Below are positions 17,693 through 26,175 of a DNA stretch of 64,000 nt, piece after piece (position 1 is the first letter of the stretch; the number at the start of each line of letters is the position of its first letter). The notes under the pieces are model-generated. The model saw only the letters and a program-made list of their open reading frames with translations. It ran no database searches and was not told the DNA's origin. The position numbers and the translations under genes are program-made. Origin of the DNA: Paraburkholderia edwinii (GTDB taxonomy: Bacteria > Pseudomonadota > Gammaproteobacteria > Burkholderiales > Burkholderiaceae); assembly GCF_019428685.1 (NCBI RefSeq), contig NZ_CP080095.1, positions 3,100,001 through 3,164,000 on the forward strand. Direction: 5' to 3'.

Positions 17693-18795
17693 TGGTTACC
17701 TCCGGCGCGCATCGCATCTGAAAGACGCGTATCGAGCGCGTTACGCAGCGCGTCGCCCATAAACGTGAGCAGCATCAGCGTAACGACCAGCACGCAAAAC
17801 GTCGACATCGAGATCCACCATGCGTCGAGGTTCGCCTTGCCTTGCGACAGCAGCTCGCCGAGACTCGGCGTCGGCGGCGGCACGCCGAGGCCGAGGAAAT
17901 CGAGGCTCGTTAGCGCGAGAATCGCGCCACTCATGCGGAACGGTAGGAATGTGATGACGGGCGTCAGACTATTGGGCAGCACATGGCGCCAGATGATCTG
18001 CCAGTTCGACAGCCCGATCGCGCGCGCGGCGCGCACATAGTCCTGCTGACGATTGCGCAGAAACTCCGCGCGCACGTAGTCGGATAAACCGATCCAGCCG
18101 AACAGCGACAGCAGCACGATCAGCAGGATAAAACCGGGCTCGAAGATCGACGCGAAGATGATCAGCAAATAGAGTTCCGGCAGCGCGCTCCAGATTTCAA
18201 TGAGCCGTTGGCCGACAATGTCAGTCTTGCCGCCGAAAAAGCCCTGCACGGCGCCCGCGAGTACACCGAGCACCGTGCCGATCAGCGTCAGCACGAGTGC
18301 GAATTCGACCGACACGCGAAAGCCGTACACGAGTCTTGCGACCAGATCGCGGCCCTGCGCGTCGGTGCCGAGCCAGTTGTCGCGCGACGGCGGCGCCGGG
18401 TTCGGCACCTTCGAGAAGTAGTTCAGCGTGTCGTAGTAGTACGGATTCGGCGGATAGACCGCGAAGTTGCCGTTCAGCTCGAAGCGGTGCCGGATATACG
18501 GATCGAGATAATCGGCGGGCGTCGGGAAATCGCCGCCGAAGGCGGTTTCCGGATACGTCTCGAAGAGCGGGAAATACAGATGGCCGTCGTAGCGCACCAC
18601 GAGCGGCTTGTCGTTGCACCACAGCGGCGCCGCGAGGCTCGCCACGAACACGACGATAAAGACGATCAGGCTCCAGTATCCAAGCCGCTGCTTCCTGAAG
18701 CGCGCCCACACACGGCGCGCGGGCGTGGGCGAGACGAACGCGCGCACCGGCGTGTCGCGCGAGATCGGTTCGGCATCGGTACGGACGCGGCTCAA
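17689..18795 (-). CDS. yejE: Peptide ABC importer permease
   Basis: 368 residues. A basic N-terminus leads to one membrane segment, then a large periplasmic insertion (~65-140, rich in Tyr/Pro), then five or so segments with the binding-protein-dependent permease EAA loop (A-A-R-A-I-G-L-S-N-W-Q-I-I-W-R-H-V-L-P-N). The large extracytoplasmic loop is typical of YejE relative to DppC. Adjacent to yejB (one-base gap) and overlapping yejF. Confidence 0.93.
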   Translation of the reverse strand: MSRVRTDAEPISRDTPVRAFVSPTPARRVWARFRKQRLGYWSLIVFIVVFVASLAAPLWCNDKPLVVRYDGHLYFPLFETYPETAFGGDFPTPADYLDPYIRHRFELNGNFAVYPPNPYYYDTLNYFSKVPNPAPPSRDNWLGTDAQGRDLVARLVYGFRVSVEFALVLTLIGTVLGVLAGAVQGFFGGKTDIVGQRLIEIWSALPELYLLIIFASIFEPGFILLIVLLSLFGWIGLSDYVRAEFLRNRQQDYVRAARAIGLSNWQIIWRHVLPNSLTPVITFLPFRMSGAILALTSLDFLGLGVPPPTPSLGELLSQGKANLDAWWISMSTFCVLVVTLMLLTFMGDALRNALDTRLSDAMRAGGNQ

Positions 18796-18796
18796 A

Positions 18797-19837
18797 TCAG
18801 CGCTCCAGTTGTTCGAATTGAATGCGCGGGTCGACCCACACGTAGCAGAGATCGGAAATCAGCTTCGTCGCGAGACCGATCAGCGTGAACAGGTACAGCG
18901 TACCAAGCACGACCGGATAGTCGCGCCGCGTGACCGACTCGTACGACAGCAGGCCGAGGCCGTCGAGCGAGAACAGCGTCTCGATCAGCAGACTGCCGGT
19001 GAAGAACGCGCCGATAAACGCAGCCGGAAAGCCGACGATCAGCGGCAGGAGCGCATTGCGGAACACGTGCTTCCACAGCACGTGGCGCTCGGACAAACCC
19101 TTTGCGCGTGCGGTCAACACATACTGCTTGCGGATCTCGTCGAGAAACGAATTCTTCGTGAGCATCGTGACGACCGCGAAGCTGCCGACCACCGAGGCGA
19201 CGATCGGCAACGTGATATGCCACAGATAGTCGAGAATCTTGCCGACGAGGCTTAACTGATCCCAGTTGTCCGAAGTGAGATTGCGTAGCGGAAACAGTTG
19301 CAGAAAGCTGCCGCCGCCGAACAGCACGAGCAGCAGCACGCCGAGCACGAAGCCCGGAATCGCGTAACCGATCAGCACGATAAAGCTCGTTGCGACGTCG
19401 AAATGCGAGCCGTTGCGCACGGCCTTTGCAATGCCGAGCGGGATCGATATCAGATAGGTCAGAAAAAACGTCCAGAGCCCAATGCTGATCGACACGGGCA
19501 GCTTCTGCACGATCAGCGACCACACGCTCTGATGGCGGAAATAGCTTTGCCCGAGATCGAAATGCGAAAAGCGCTTGAGCATGAGCCAGTAGCGTTCGAG
19601 CGGCGGCTTGTCGAAACCGTAGAGCGCCTTCAGTTGCGCAACCTGTTGCGCGTCGACGCCGCTATGAGCGCGCAGCCCGAACGGCGTGCCGCCTTCGGCG
19701 CTGTTGCGGCGCAGTTCGTGCACGGCCTGTTCGACCGGGCCGCCCGGCACGAACTGGATCACGATAAACGTGACGGTCAGCACGCCGATCAGTGTCGGGA
19801 TCATCAGCAACAGACGTTTGAGGATGTAGCTCCACAT
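18797..19837 (-). CDS. yejB: Peptide ABC importer permease
   Basis: 346 residues starting M-W-S-Y-I-L-K-R-L, the usual DppB/YejB N-terminal membrane helix. The frame is open further upstream to 20086, but that extension is Arg-rich, lacks family similarity and would overlap the yejA end. The EAA-type loop T-A-R-A-K-G-L-S-E-R-H-V-L-W-K-H-V-F-R-N-A is clear. It pairs with YejE to form the channel. Confidence 0.92.
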   Translation of the reverse strand: MWSYILKRLLLMIPTLIGVLTVTFIVIQFVPGGPVEQAVHELRRNSAEGGTPFGLRAHSGVDAQQVAQLKALYGFDKPPLERYWLMLKRFSHFDLGQSYFRHQSVWSLIVQKLPVSISIGLWTFFLTYLISIPLGIAKAVRNGSHFDVATSFIVLIGYAIPGFVLGVLLLVLFGGGSFLQLFPLRNLTSDNWDQLSLVGKILDYLWHITLPIVASVVGSFAVVTMLTKNSFLDEIRKQYVLTARAKGLSERHVLWKHVFRNALLPLIVGFPAAFIGAFFTGSLLIETLFSLDGLGLLSYESVTRRDYPVVLGTLYLFTLIGLATKLISDLCYVWVDPRIQFEQLER

Positions 19838-19914
19838 GGCGGCAATCCGGTGTGGTGAGGCAGTCGATCGAAAGGCGTTGCGGGGGCGTGGCGAAAACCT
19901 GGCGTCGCGCTGCG

Positions 19915-21876
19915 TTAGTGCGACGCCTGCGTTTGTGCCGGCTGTGGCGCAGACGCTTGCACAGACTGCGGCGGAGCAAACCACCACATCGACACGATCC
20001 ACCCTTCCGCCCCATAGTACAGCGGCAAGGTCTTCGGCCACGCGAGCCCGCGCTTGAACGCAACACGGTGCGTCGCGCTGTACCACTGCGGCACGACATA
20101 GTAACCATGCATCAGCACGCGGTCGAGCGCATGCGTCGCATCGGTCAGTTGTTCGAGCGTCTGCGCACCGACGAGCGCACGCAGGATCGCATCGACGGCT
20201 GGCGACTTGAGGCCGATCAGGTTGCCCGAACCGGGCTCGCTGGCGGCCTTGCTGCCGAAGCGGTCGATCATATCGGAGCCGGGCACCTGCGTATCGGGAT
20301 AGCGCAGCGTCGTCACATCGAAGTCGAATGCATCGAGGCGCTTCTGATAGACCGCGAAGTCGGCTACGCGCATGCGCACGGTTATACCGAGCTTTTGCAG
20401 GTTACGGATATACGGCGCAATCACGGGCTCGAAACTCTGCGCGGAACCGGAATCGTCGAGAATCTCGAATTCGAACGGCTCGCCCTTCGCATTGCGCAAC
20501 GCGCCGTCGCGGTAAGTCCAGCCCGCTTGCGCGAGCAGCTCGCGCGCCTTCAGCAGGTTCGCGCGCAGCGAACCGGGCGGATCGGTATTGGGCTGCACGG
20601 GCGGCAAGCCGAACACGGAAGGCTCGAGTTGCGCGCGGTACGGATCGAGCAGCTTCAGTTCGCCCGGCGACGGCAGCCCTTTCGCCTGCCAGTCGGTATT
20701 CACGAAAAAGCTGTCGATGCGCTTGTACTGGTTATAGAACAGTTGCCGGTTGAGCCACTGGAAGTCGAGCGCGAGATCGAGCGCCTGCCGCACCCGCACG
20801 TCCTGGAACAGCGGCCGCCGCTGGTTCAGGATAAAGCCCTGCATGCCGGTGCCGTTGTGCTGCACAAACTCGCGCTTGATCAGCTCGCCGTCGTCGAACT
20901 TCTTGCCGACGTCGCGCCGCACCCAGCTGCGCGCGACATATTCGACGAGCGCATCGTACTCGCCGGCCTTGAACGCTTCGAGCCGCGCGGTCGGGTCGCC
21001 GTAGAGCTTGTACTGGATGCGATCGAAGTTGAACATGCCGACGCGCACCGGCAACTTCGCGCCCCAGTAGTTCGGATCGCGCTTGTACGTAATGTTGCGG
21101 CCGTTATCGTACTGCTCGATCAGATACGGTCCGCTGCCGATCGGCTTTTCGAACGCAAGCTGATCGAACGACACGCGGCTGCCGTCGGGTTTCACGCCCC
21201 ACTTGCGCGAAAACACCGGCATGCTGCCCGCCAGCAGCGGCAGTTCGCGATCGCGCTGCTTGAACTCGAAGCGGATCGTGCCCGGGTCCACCACTACCGC
21301 GCGCGCGATTTCGCCGAAATAGGCGGCGAATTGCGGTGCGGCCTTCGGGCTCTTCAACGTATCGAACGAGTACTTCACATCGTCGGCGGTCACCGGATCG
21401 CCGTTCGAAAAGTGCGCGTGAGGATTGATATGGAAGGTGGTCGACAGGCCATCGGCCGCGATGTTGATGTCGTCCGCAAGCAGGCCGTATGCGGAGGCGA
21501 CTTCGTCCGAACTGCCGGTGGTCAGGCTCTCGAACAGCACGTCGATGCCGGGTGCCGCATTGCCGCGCAGCGTGAACGGATTGAACTTGTCGAAGCTCGT
21601 CGCCCGGCCCGGATTCGCGAGCACCAGCGTGCCGCCTTTCGGCGCATCGGGGTTCACGTAATCGAAGTGTTTGAAGTCCGGCGGGTATTTCGGTTGGCCG
21701 TACTGTGCGATCGCGTAGGCCGCGAAGGCCGATGGCGTGAAGAGAAGCGAAGCCAGCAGCAGCCACGCGGCCTGCTGCTTCGCGAATCGCGGAACACCCT
21801 TCTCGATAAACAGCACACGCAACACGATGCGCAACGGCGCGCGAACGGGTTCAAGCCATCGTGAATCGAGCGTCAT
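19915..21876 (-). CDS. yejA: Extracellular solute-binding protein of the Yej peptide importer
   Basis: 653 residues, a family-5 (SBP_bac_5) binding protein. The hydrophobic signal segment (about residues 36-52, ending S-A-F-A) is preceded by about 30 basic residues, long for a signal peptide, so translation may begin later or the N-region is extended. Mature motifs include H-F-D-Y-V-N-P-D-A-P-K-G-G and V-T-A-D-D-V-K-Y-S-F-D-T-L-K. It captures oligopeptides in the periplasm. First gene of yejABEF, transcribed away from fabI. Confidence 0.92.
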   Translation of the reverse strand: MTLDSRWLEPVRAPLRIVLRVLFIEKGVPRFAKQQAAWLLLASLLFTPSAFAAYAIAQYGQPKYPPDFKHFDYVNPDAPKGGTLVLANPGRATSFDKFNPFTLRGNAAPGIDVLFESLTTGSSDEVASAYGLLADDINIAADGLSTTFHINPHAHFSNGDPVTADDVKYSFDTLKSPKAAPQFAAYFGEIARAVVVDPGTIRFEFKQRDRELPLLAGSMPVFSRKWGVKPDGSRVSFDQLAFEKPIGSGPYLIEQYDNGRNITYKRDPNYWGAKLPVRVGMFNFDRIQYKLYGDPTARLEAFKAGEYDALVEYVARSWVRRDVGKKFDDGELIKREFVQHNGTGMQGFILNQRRPLFQDVRVRQALDLALDFQWLNRQLFYNQYKRIDSFFVNTDWQAKGLPSPGELKLLDPYRAQLEPSVFGLPPVQPNTDPPGSLRANLLKARELLAQAGWTYRDGALRNAKGEPFEFEILDDSGSAQSFEPVIAPYIRNLQKLGITVRMRVADFAVYQKRLDAFDFDVTTLRYPDTQVPGSDMIDRFGSKAASEPGSGNLIGLKSPAVDAILRALVGAQTLEQLTDATHALDRVLMHGYYVVPQWYSATHRVAFKRGLAWPKTLPLYYGAEGWIVSMWWFAPPQSVQASAPQPAQTQASH

Positions 21877-22075
21877 GGTGCCTTGTTCGAAGAGAGTGCA
21901 GGACGTGCGAAGGGACGGTGTAGCGCGATGTCCGGATCGTATCAGCGCGGTATCGACATGCTATCAGGCGAGATGCGCGGGCCGGCCCGTTGCAATGTGA
22001 GAGAATTCTACCCAAAATCCCGCGCGCGCCCGCTCCTGGCGGACATGCGGCGCACCGACCTCATTAGGAGAATTC

Positions 22076-22870
22076 ATGGGCTTCCTCGCTGGTAAACGTA
22101 TCCTGCTGACCGGCTTGCTGTCGAATCGTTCAATCGCCTACGGCATTGCACAGGCTTGCAAGCGCGAAGGCGCCGAACTCGCGTTCACGTATGTCGGCGA
22201 TCGCTTCAAGGATCGCATCACCGAGTTCGCCACCGAGTTCGGCAGCAATCTGGTGTTCCCGTGCGACGTCGGCGACGATGCGCAGATCGATGCGCTGTTC
22301 ACCTCGCTCAAGCAACACTGGGACGGTCTCGACGGCCTCGTGCACTCGATCGGCTTTGCACCGCGCGAAGCGATTGCCGGCGATTTCCTCGACGGCATGA
22401 CGCGTGAAAACTTCCGCGTCGCGCACGACATTTCCGCGTACAGCTTCGCGGCGCTTGCGAAGGCCGCGCAGCCGATGCTGTCGAACGACGCGGCGCTGCT
22501 CACGCTGACCTATCTCGGTTCTGAGCGCGCGATTCCGAACTACAACACGATGGGGCTCGCCAAGGCATCGCTCGAAGCGAGCGTCCGTTACCTCGCGGTA
22601 TCGCTCGGCAACAAGGGCGTGCGCGTGAATGGGATTTCCGCAGGCCCGATCAAGACGCTCGCGGCGAGCGGCATCAAGGGCTTCGGCAAGATTCTCGAGT
22701 TCGTCGAAGACAATGCGCCGCTCAAGCGCAACGTGACGATCGAACAGGTCGGCAATACGGCGGCGTTCCTGCTGTCGGATCTCGCGGCCGGCGTGACGGC
22801 CGAGATCGTGCACGTCGACAGCGGCTTTAATGCAGTGGTCGGCGGGATGGCGGCGGCAGCAGCTGAGTAA
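22076..22870 (+). CDS. fabI: Enoyl-[acyl-carrier-protein] reductase (NADH)
   Basis: 264 residues. N-terminal G-x5-S-I-A type nucleotide motif ([13 protein letters not shown]), then the FabI catalytic residues Tyr146, Tyr156 and Lys163 in the Y-x6-K arrangement (Y-N-T-M-G-L-A-K). It catalyses the last reduction of each fatty-acid elongation cycle and is the target class of triclosan. AGGAG six bases upstream of the ATG. Transcribed divergently from yejA. Confidence 0.96.
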   Translation: MGFLAGKRILLTGLLSNRSIAYGIAQACKREGAELAFTYVGDRFKDRITEFATEFGSNLVFPCDVGDDAQIDALFTSLKQHWDGLDGLVHSIGFAPREAIAGDFLDGMTRENFRVAHDISAYSFAALAKAAQPMLSNDAALLTLTYLGSERAIPNYNTMGLAKASLEASVRYLAVSLGNKGVRVNGISAGPIKTLAASGIKGFGKILEFVEDNAPLKRNVTIEQVGNTAAFLLSDLAAGVTAEIVHVDSGFNAVVGGMAAAAAE

Positions 22871-22902
22871 GCTCGGCCGCGGTCTACTCCGGGTTTAGAG
22901 GG

Positions 22903-22941
22903 CTCAGAAGCGGAACTCAGAAGCGGGACTCAGAAGCGGCG
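22903..22941. repeat. 13-bp tandem repeat, three copies
   Basis: Units CTCAGAAGCGGAA, CTCAGAAGCGGGA and CTCAGAAGCGG(CG) run consecutively downstream of fabI; a fourth, decayed copy may follow. Confidence 0.85.
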
Positions 22942-23041
22942 GCTCAAGAGCGCCCTTCGACAGCGGCACGCGCGCTCACGGCAGCCGATGCGTGGCCGCC
23001 CATACTCGGCCGCCCATCTCGATGCGTGGGCAACCGATATA

Positions 23042-23069
23042 AAAAAACGCCCTCGAAAGGGCGTTTTTT
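23042..23069. terminator. Bidirectional intrinsic terminator
   Basis: CGCCCT (23048-23053), tetraloop CGAA, AGGGCG (23058-23063), with A6 to the left and T6 to the right. It separates convergent fabI and the PXPV-repeat gene. Confidence 0.9.
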
Positions 23070-23118
23070 GCTAGTCGACGCGTACGTACCGTGCGCAGTG
23101 TTGAGCTGCGCCGGCCGC

Positions 23119-23460
23119 TTAGTGCCAGCGGCCGCCGTGGCCGTGGTCGTGGCCATAGCCATGGCCGCCGTGATAGCCGCCATGATGGCGATACCAGTCA
23201 TCGCGACCCCAGTACCGACGGCCGTCCCAATAACGGTCGCCATGCCAGCCGATGACGATCGCAGGCGGCGCTGCATAGACCGGTGCCGGCGCATACACGA
23301 CCGGCGGAGGCGGCGGCGCTGCGTACACCGGCGCCGGCGCATAGACCGGTGCGGGGATGCCGAGGTTGATACCGACGTGCACTCCTCCAGCCATCGCTGC
23401 ACTCGACGCGCCGATCGCGAGCGCGCCGACCAGTAACGTAACAAGACGCGTGGTCTTCAT
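23119..23460 (-). CDS. Exported PXPV-repeat, His/Gly-rich protein
   Basis: 113 residues. A Sec signal peptide (M-K-T-T-R-L start, cleavage near A-M-A-G) is followed by repeated P-A-P-V-Y-A blocks around a run of prolines, then a W/Y/R/D segment (Y-W-D-G-R-R-Y-W-G-R-D-D-W-Y) and a C-terminal tail with about a dozen His interleaved with Gly. PXPV-repeat proteins are common small exported proteins of Burkholderia with no established function; the His tail could bind metal. I use the ATG at 23460, with AGGTGA upstream; the frame continues to 23541 without support. Confidence 0.85.
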   Translation of the reverse strand: MKTTRLVTLLVGALAIGASSAAMAGGVHVGINLGIPAPVYAPAPVYAAPPPPPVVYAPAPVYAAPPAIVIGWHGDRYWDGRRYWGRDDWYRHHGGYHGGHGYGHDHGHGGRWH

Positions 23461-23982
23461 GTGTTCACCTATTTTGCGAGTGTGTGTGTTTGTGTTGTCG
23501 ACTACCTGCGTCTCAATATAACAAACGTAGGCGGCCAGCATATTTCAACTTTGTAATAACTGATGCACAAAATCGCGTCCTGGGCCTGCCTGTAACGCGC
23601 AGTTACACGCGACAGGGTTTCGTGACGCAACGGCGCGCCGTCGCTGTTGTGAACCGACGACGCGTGTCTTATCGGCACCACTGCGGAAAACTTGACAGCG
23701 CTGCATTCGCCGGTGCTCGCGATATCTGATTTGCAACTTCTCGTTGACAGGTCAGCCGACCCGGATACTGCACAGAAGGTTTCGTGGCCGGATCCATCCA
23801 CGCTTTCGCGCTTCAAGGCGATAGCGCTGCTTGTGTGCTTACGGCATCGCCTGGTTATCCCAGGTAATCGCGAACATCGGTTTCGCGATTCGTACCTTGG
23901 CGGATGAAATCGCAAGCCCATAAAAAACAAAACCCCGTAAGTCCGAGAACTTACGGGGTTCCACCGCCACATACTGACGTAC
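23461..23982. other. Intergenic region between the PXPV-repeat gene and tRNA-Ser
   Basis: 522 bp with no convincing gene; open frames here lack a ribosome-binding site and recognisable motifs. It holds the promoter of the PXPV gene and, next to tRNA-Ser, three successive hairpins: CCTGG/CCAGG (23850-23864), AATCGCGAA/TTCGCGATT (23866-23890), and the terminator at 23931-23960. Confidence 0.6.
23931..23960 (-). terminator. Intrinsic terminator of tRNA-Ser
   Basis: Stem AACCCCGTAAGT (23931-23942) / ACTTACGGGGTT (23949-23960), twelve pairs; on the minus strand it is followed by TTGTTTTTTA. Confidence 0.88.
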
Positions 23983-24076
23983 TGGCGGAGACGGAGGGAT
24001 TCGAACCCTCGATCCAGGTTTTGGCCCAGATGCTCCCTTAGCAGGGGAGTGCCTTCGACCTCTCGGCCACGTCTCC
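23983..24076 (-). tRNA. tRNA-Ser (anticodon GCU)
   Basis: 94 nt on the minus strand including encoded CCA (23983-23985). Acceptor GGAGACG pairs with CGTCTCC, discriminator G (serine identity). The anticodon loop CTGCTAA gives GCU for AGC/AGU codons. The long variable arm expected of a class II tRNA is present; the T-loop is TTCGAAT. Confidence 0.96.
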
Positions 24077-24328
24077 CAAACCTTCGCTCGCGCCAGGGAG
24101 GCAGCGCGACGAAGCCAAGATGATAGCGGGTTCGGGATGCGAGGTCAATTTCCCTGGCACAATTTTTATGCCAGCGGTGTCACTGCACTGTCATCGCAAA
24201 GCCCGCCGCTCGAGCCGCGAGGGGACCCGCCCAAAAAACCACGAGGCACCCGACGGCGCGTACTCAGCAAAGCCACGACTGCAAGCCCACGACGCAAGCT
24301 CAGAGCAGGATCACTCCCCTTCCGGCGA

Positions 24329-25579
24329 TCAAGCCTGATCGAGTTCGAATGCCTTATGCAGCGCGCGCACGGCGAGCTCCATATACTTCTCGTCGATCAG
24401 CACCGAGATCTTGATTTCGGACGTCGAAATCATCTGGATGTTGATGCCCTCTTCCGACAGCGTGCGGAACATCGTGCTCGCGATGCCCACATGCGAGCGC
24501 ATGCCGACACCGACCACCGATACCTTCGACACCTTCGGGTCGCCGAGCACCTGCTCCGCCGAAATATGGCCCTTCACCTGATTCGTGAGGATGTCCATCG
24601 CGCGCTGATAGTCGCCTCGGCCGACCGTGAACGTGAACGCCGTCTTGCCCTCGACGCTCTGGTTCTGGATGATCATGTCGACGTCGATATTCGCCTCGGC
24701 GATCGGACCGAGGATCTGATACGCGATGCCCGGCTTGTCGGGCACACCCATCACGGCGATGCGGGCTTCGTCCCGCTGGAACGCAATGCCGGAGATGACT
24801 GCTTTTTCCATGGTCTCGTCTTCTTCAAAAGTAATCAGGGTGCCCGAGGTCATTTCGGTTTCGAGCGGCATCAGCGGATCGGTCAGGCTCGACAGCACGC
24901 GCGTCTTCACCTGATATTTGCCCGCGAATTCCACTGAACGGATCTGCAGGACCTTCGAGCCGAGGCTCGCCATTTCCAGCATTTCCTCGAACGTCACGCG
25001 ATCGAGCCGGCGCGCTTCTTCGACGACGCGCGGGTCCGTCGTGTAGACGCCGTCGACGTCGGTGTAGATCAGGCACTCGTCCGCCTTGAGCGCCGCGGCC
25101 ACGGCCACCGCCGACGTATCCGAACCGCCGCGGCCGAGCGTCGTGATGTGGCCTTCGGGATCGATGCCCTGAAAGCCGGTGATCACGACCACCTTGCCGG
25201 CATCGAGGTCGCGCAGCACGCGTTCGCCGTCGATGTCGTTGATGCGCGCTTTGGTGAACGCGCTATCGGTTTTGACCGGCACTTGCCAGCCCGTGTAGCT
25301 GACCGCGTCGACGCCCGCGTCGTGCAGCGCGATCGACAGCAAACCGACGCTGACCTGCTCGCCGGTCGACGCAATCATGTCGAGCTCACGCGGGCTCGGC
25401 TGACCGGAGATTTCTTTCGCGAGGCCGATGAGGCGGTTCGTTTCGCCGGACATCGCGGACGGCACGACGACCATCCGGTGGCCGGCCTTGTGCCATTTCG
25501 CGACGCGCTTCGCGACGTTCTTGATGCGCTCGACCGAGCCCATCGAAGTGCCGCCGTATTTGTGTACGATGAGTGCCAT
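24329..25579 (-). CDS. lysC: Aspartate kinase
   Basis: 416 residues. The kinase domain starts V-H-K-Y-G-G-T-S-M-G-S and contains G-R-G-G-S-D-T-S-A-V-A; the C-terminal ~150 residues form two ACT domains (S-G-I-A-F-Q-R-D-E-A-R and V-S-V-V-G-V-G-M-R-S-H). It phosphorylates aspartate, the first step to Lys, Thr, Met and diaminopimelate, and is normally feedback-regulated through the ACT domains. No homoserine-dehydrogenase fusion. It lies 252 bp upstream of tRNA-Ser and 596 bp from tilS. Confidence 0.96.
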   Translation of the reverse strand: MALIVHKYGGTSMGSVERIKNVAKRVAKWHKAGHRMVVVPSAMSGETNRLIGLAKEISGQPSPRELDMIASTGEQVSVGLLSIALHDAGVDAVSYTGWQVPVKTDSAFTKARINDIDGERVLRDLDAGKVVVITGFQGIDPEGHITTLGRGGSDTSAVAVAAALKADECLIYTDVDGVYTTDPRVVEEARRLDRVTFEEMLEMASLGSKVLQIRSVEFAGKYQVKTRVLSSLTDPLMPLETEMTSGTLITFEEDETMEKAVISGIAFQRDEARIAVMGVPDKPGIAYQILGPIAEANIDVDMIIQNQSVEGKTAFTFTVGRGDYQRAMDILTNQVKGHISAEQVLGDPKVSKVSVVGVGMRSHVGIASTMFRTLSEEGINIQMISTSEIKISVLIDEKYMELAVRALHKAFELDQA

Positions 25580-26175
25580 TGTCGTTTTTAAACCGTAGGA
25601 AAAGCTGGAGATGCTTCAGACGCTTCGCTTCAGACGCTTGACGCGCGCCGTGGCCGCACGTTTAGGAACGGCCACACAGCTGGAAGCACAACGTTCTGGA
25701 ACGACGGCGAGGTGTGCGGCGCGAAGTTAGCGTGCGCAACACGTGCGCGAACCGTGCGCATTGTGCGCGGATTTGCCTTCCGCGGATTTGCCCTTCGATT
25801 TGCTCTTCGACAGGGAAGCGGATCGGAACCGATCCGGTCACGCTGCAATCCTGCTCCGGAGACGCGCCCTGTAGGACGTGTGACGGCGGTAGTGCGGCGG
25901 CTTGCGCGCGCGGATGATGCGCCGCTCGCTGCCTGACCTCAATCGACCTTGATCGACCGTGGCATCGGCCTTGAACCTGACTTTGAATCGGCTCAAACCG
26001 CACCTGGACCGAACCCTGAGCGCCGGAAAACGCGTGCAAAGCGGGTCGGGCAAACAAGCTACCCTACCTGAAGCGACGCGAATTGACAAGTCAAACGCGT
26101 CGCAAACGCTTGTGGGGAAAGGGTTTATCGGTGAATTTGCCACGCGCACGCGACGATGTGCGGCGACACGCGCGG
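25580..26175. other. Intergenic region between tilS and lysC
   Basis: 596 bp. I see no gene, tRNA or riboswitch-like fold. It contains short direct repeats: a 14-bp pair GCTTCAGACGCTT(C/G) at 25613-25640, and about three imperfect copies of a GCGGATTTGCCTTC-like unit near 25770-25815. It presumably contains the lysC promoter. Confidence 0.5.

Noticed and set aside
19838..20086. 83-residue N-terminal extension of yejB
   Set aside because: Arg-rich, overlaps the end of yejA, and the normal M-W-S-Y-I-L-K-R-L start lies at 19837.
19852..21864. Long plus-strand frame antisense to yejA
   Set aside because: Composition is Arg/His/Gln-rich, no recognisable domain, fully covered by yejA.
23502..23972. 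Minus-strand frame of 156 codons between tRNA-Ser and the PXPV gene
   Set aside because: No ribosome-binding site, no motifs, overlaps the tRNA terminator and the PXPV gene promoter.
25580..26175. Possible lysine riboswitch or leader peptide upstream of lysC
   Set aside because: No lysine-riboswitch-like fold or Lys-rich leader peptide could be seen; the region shows only short repeats.
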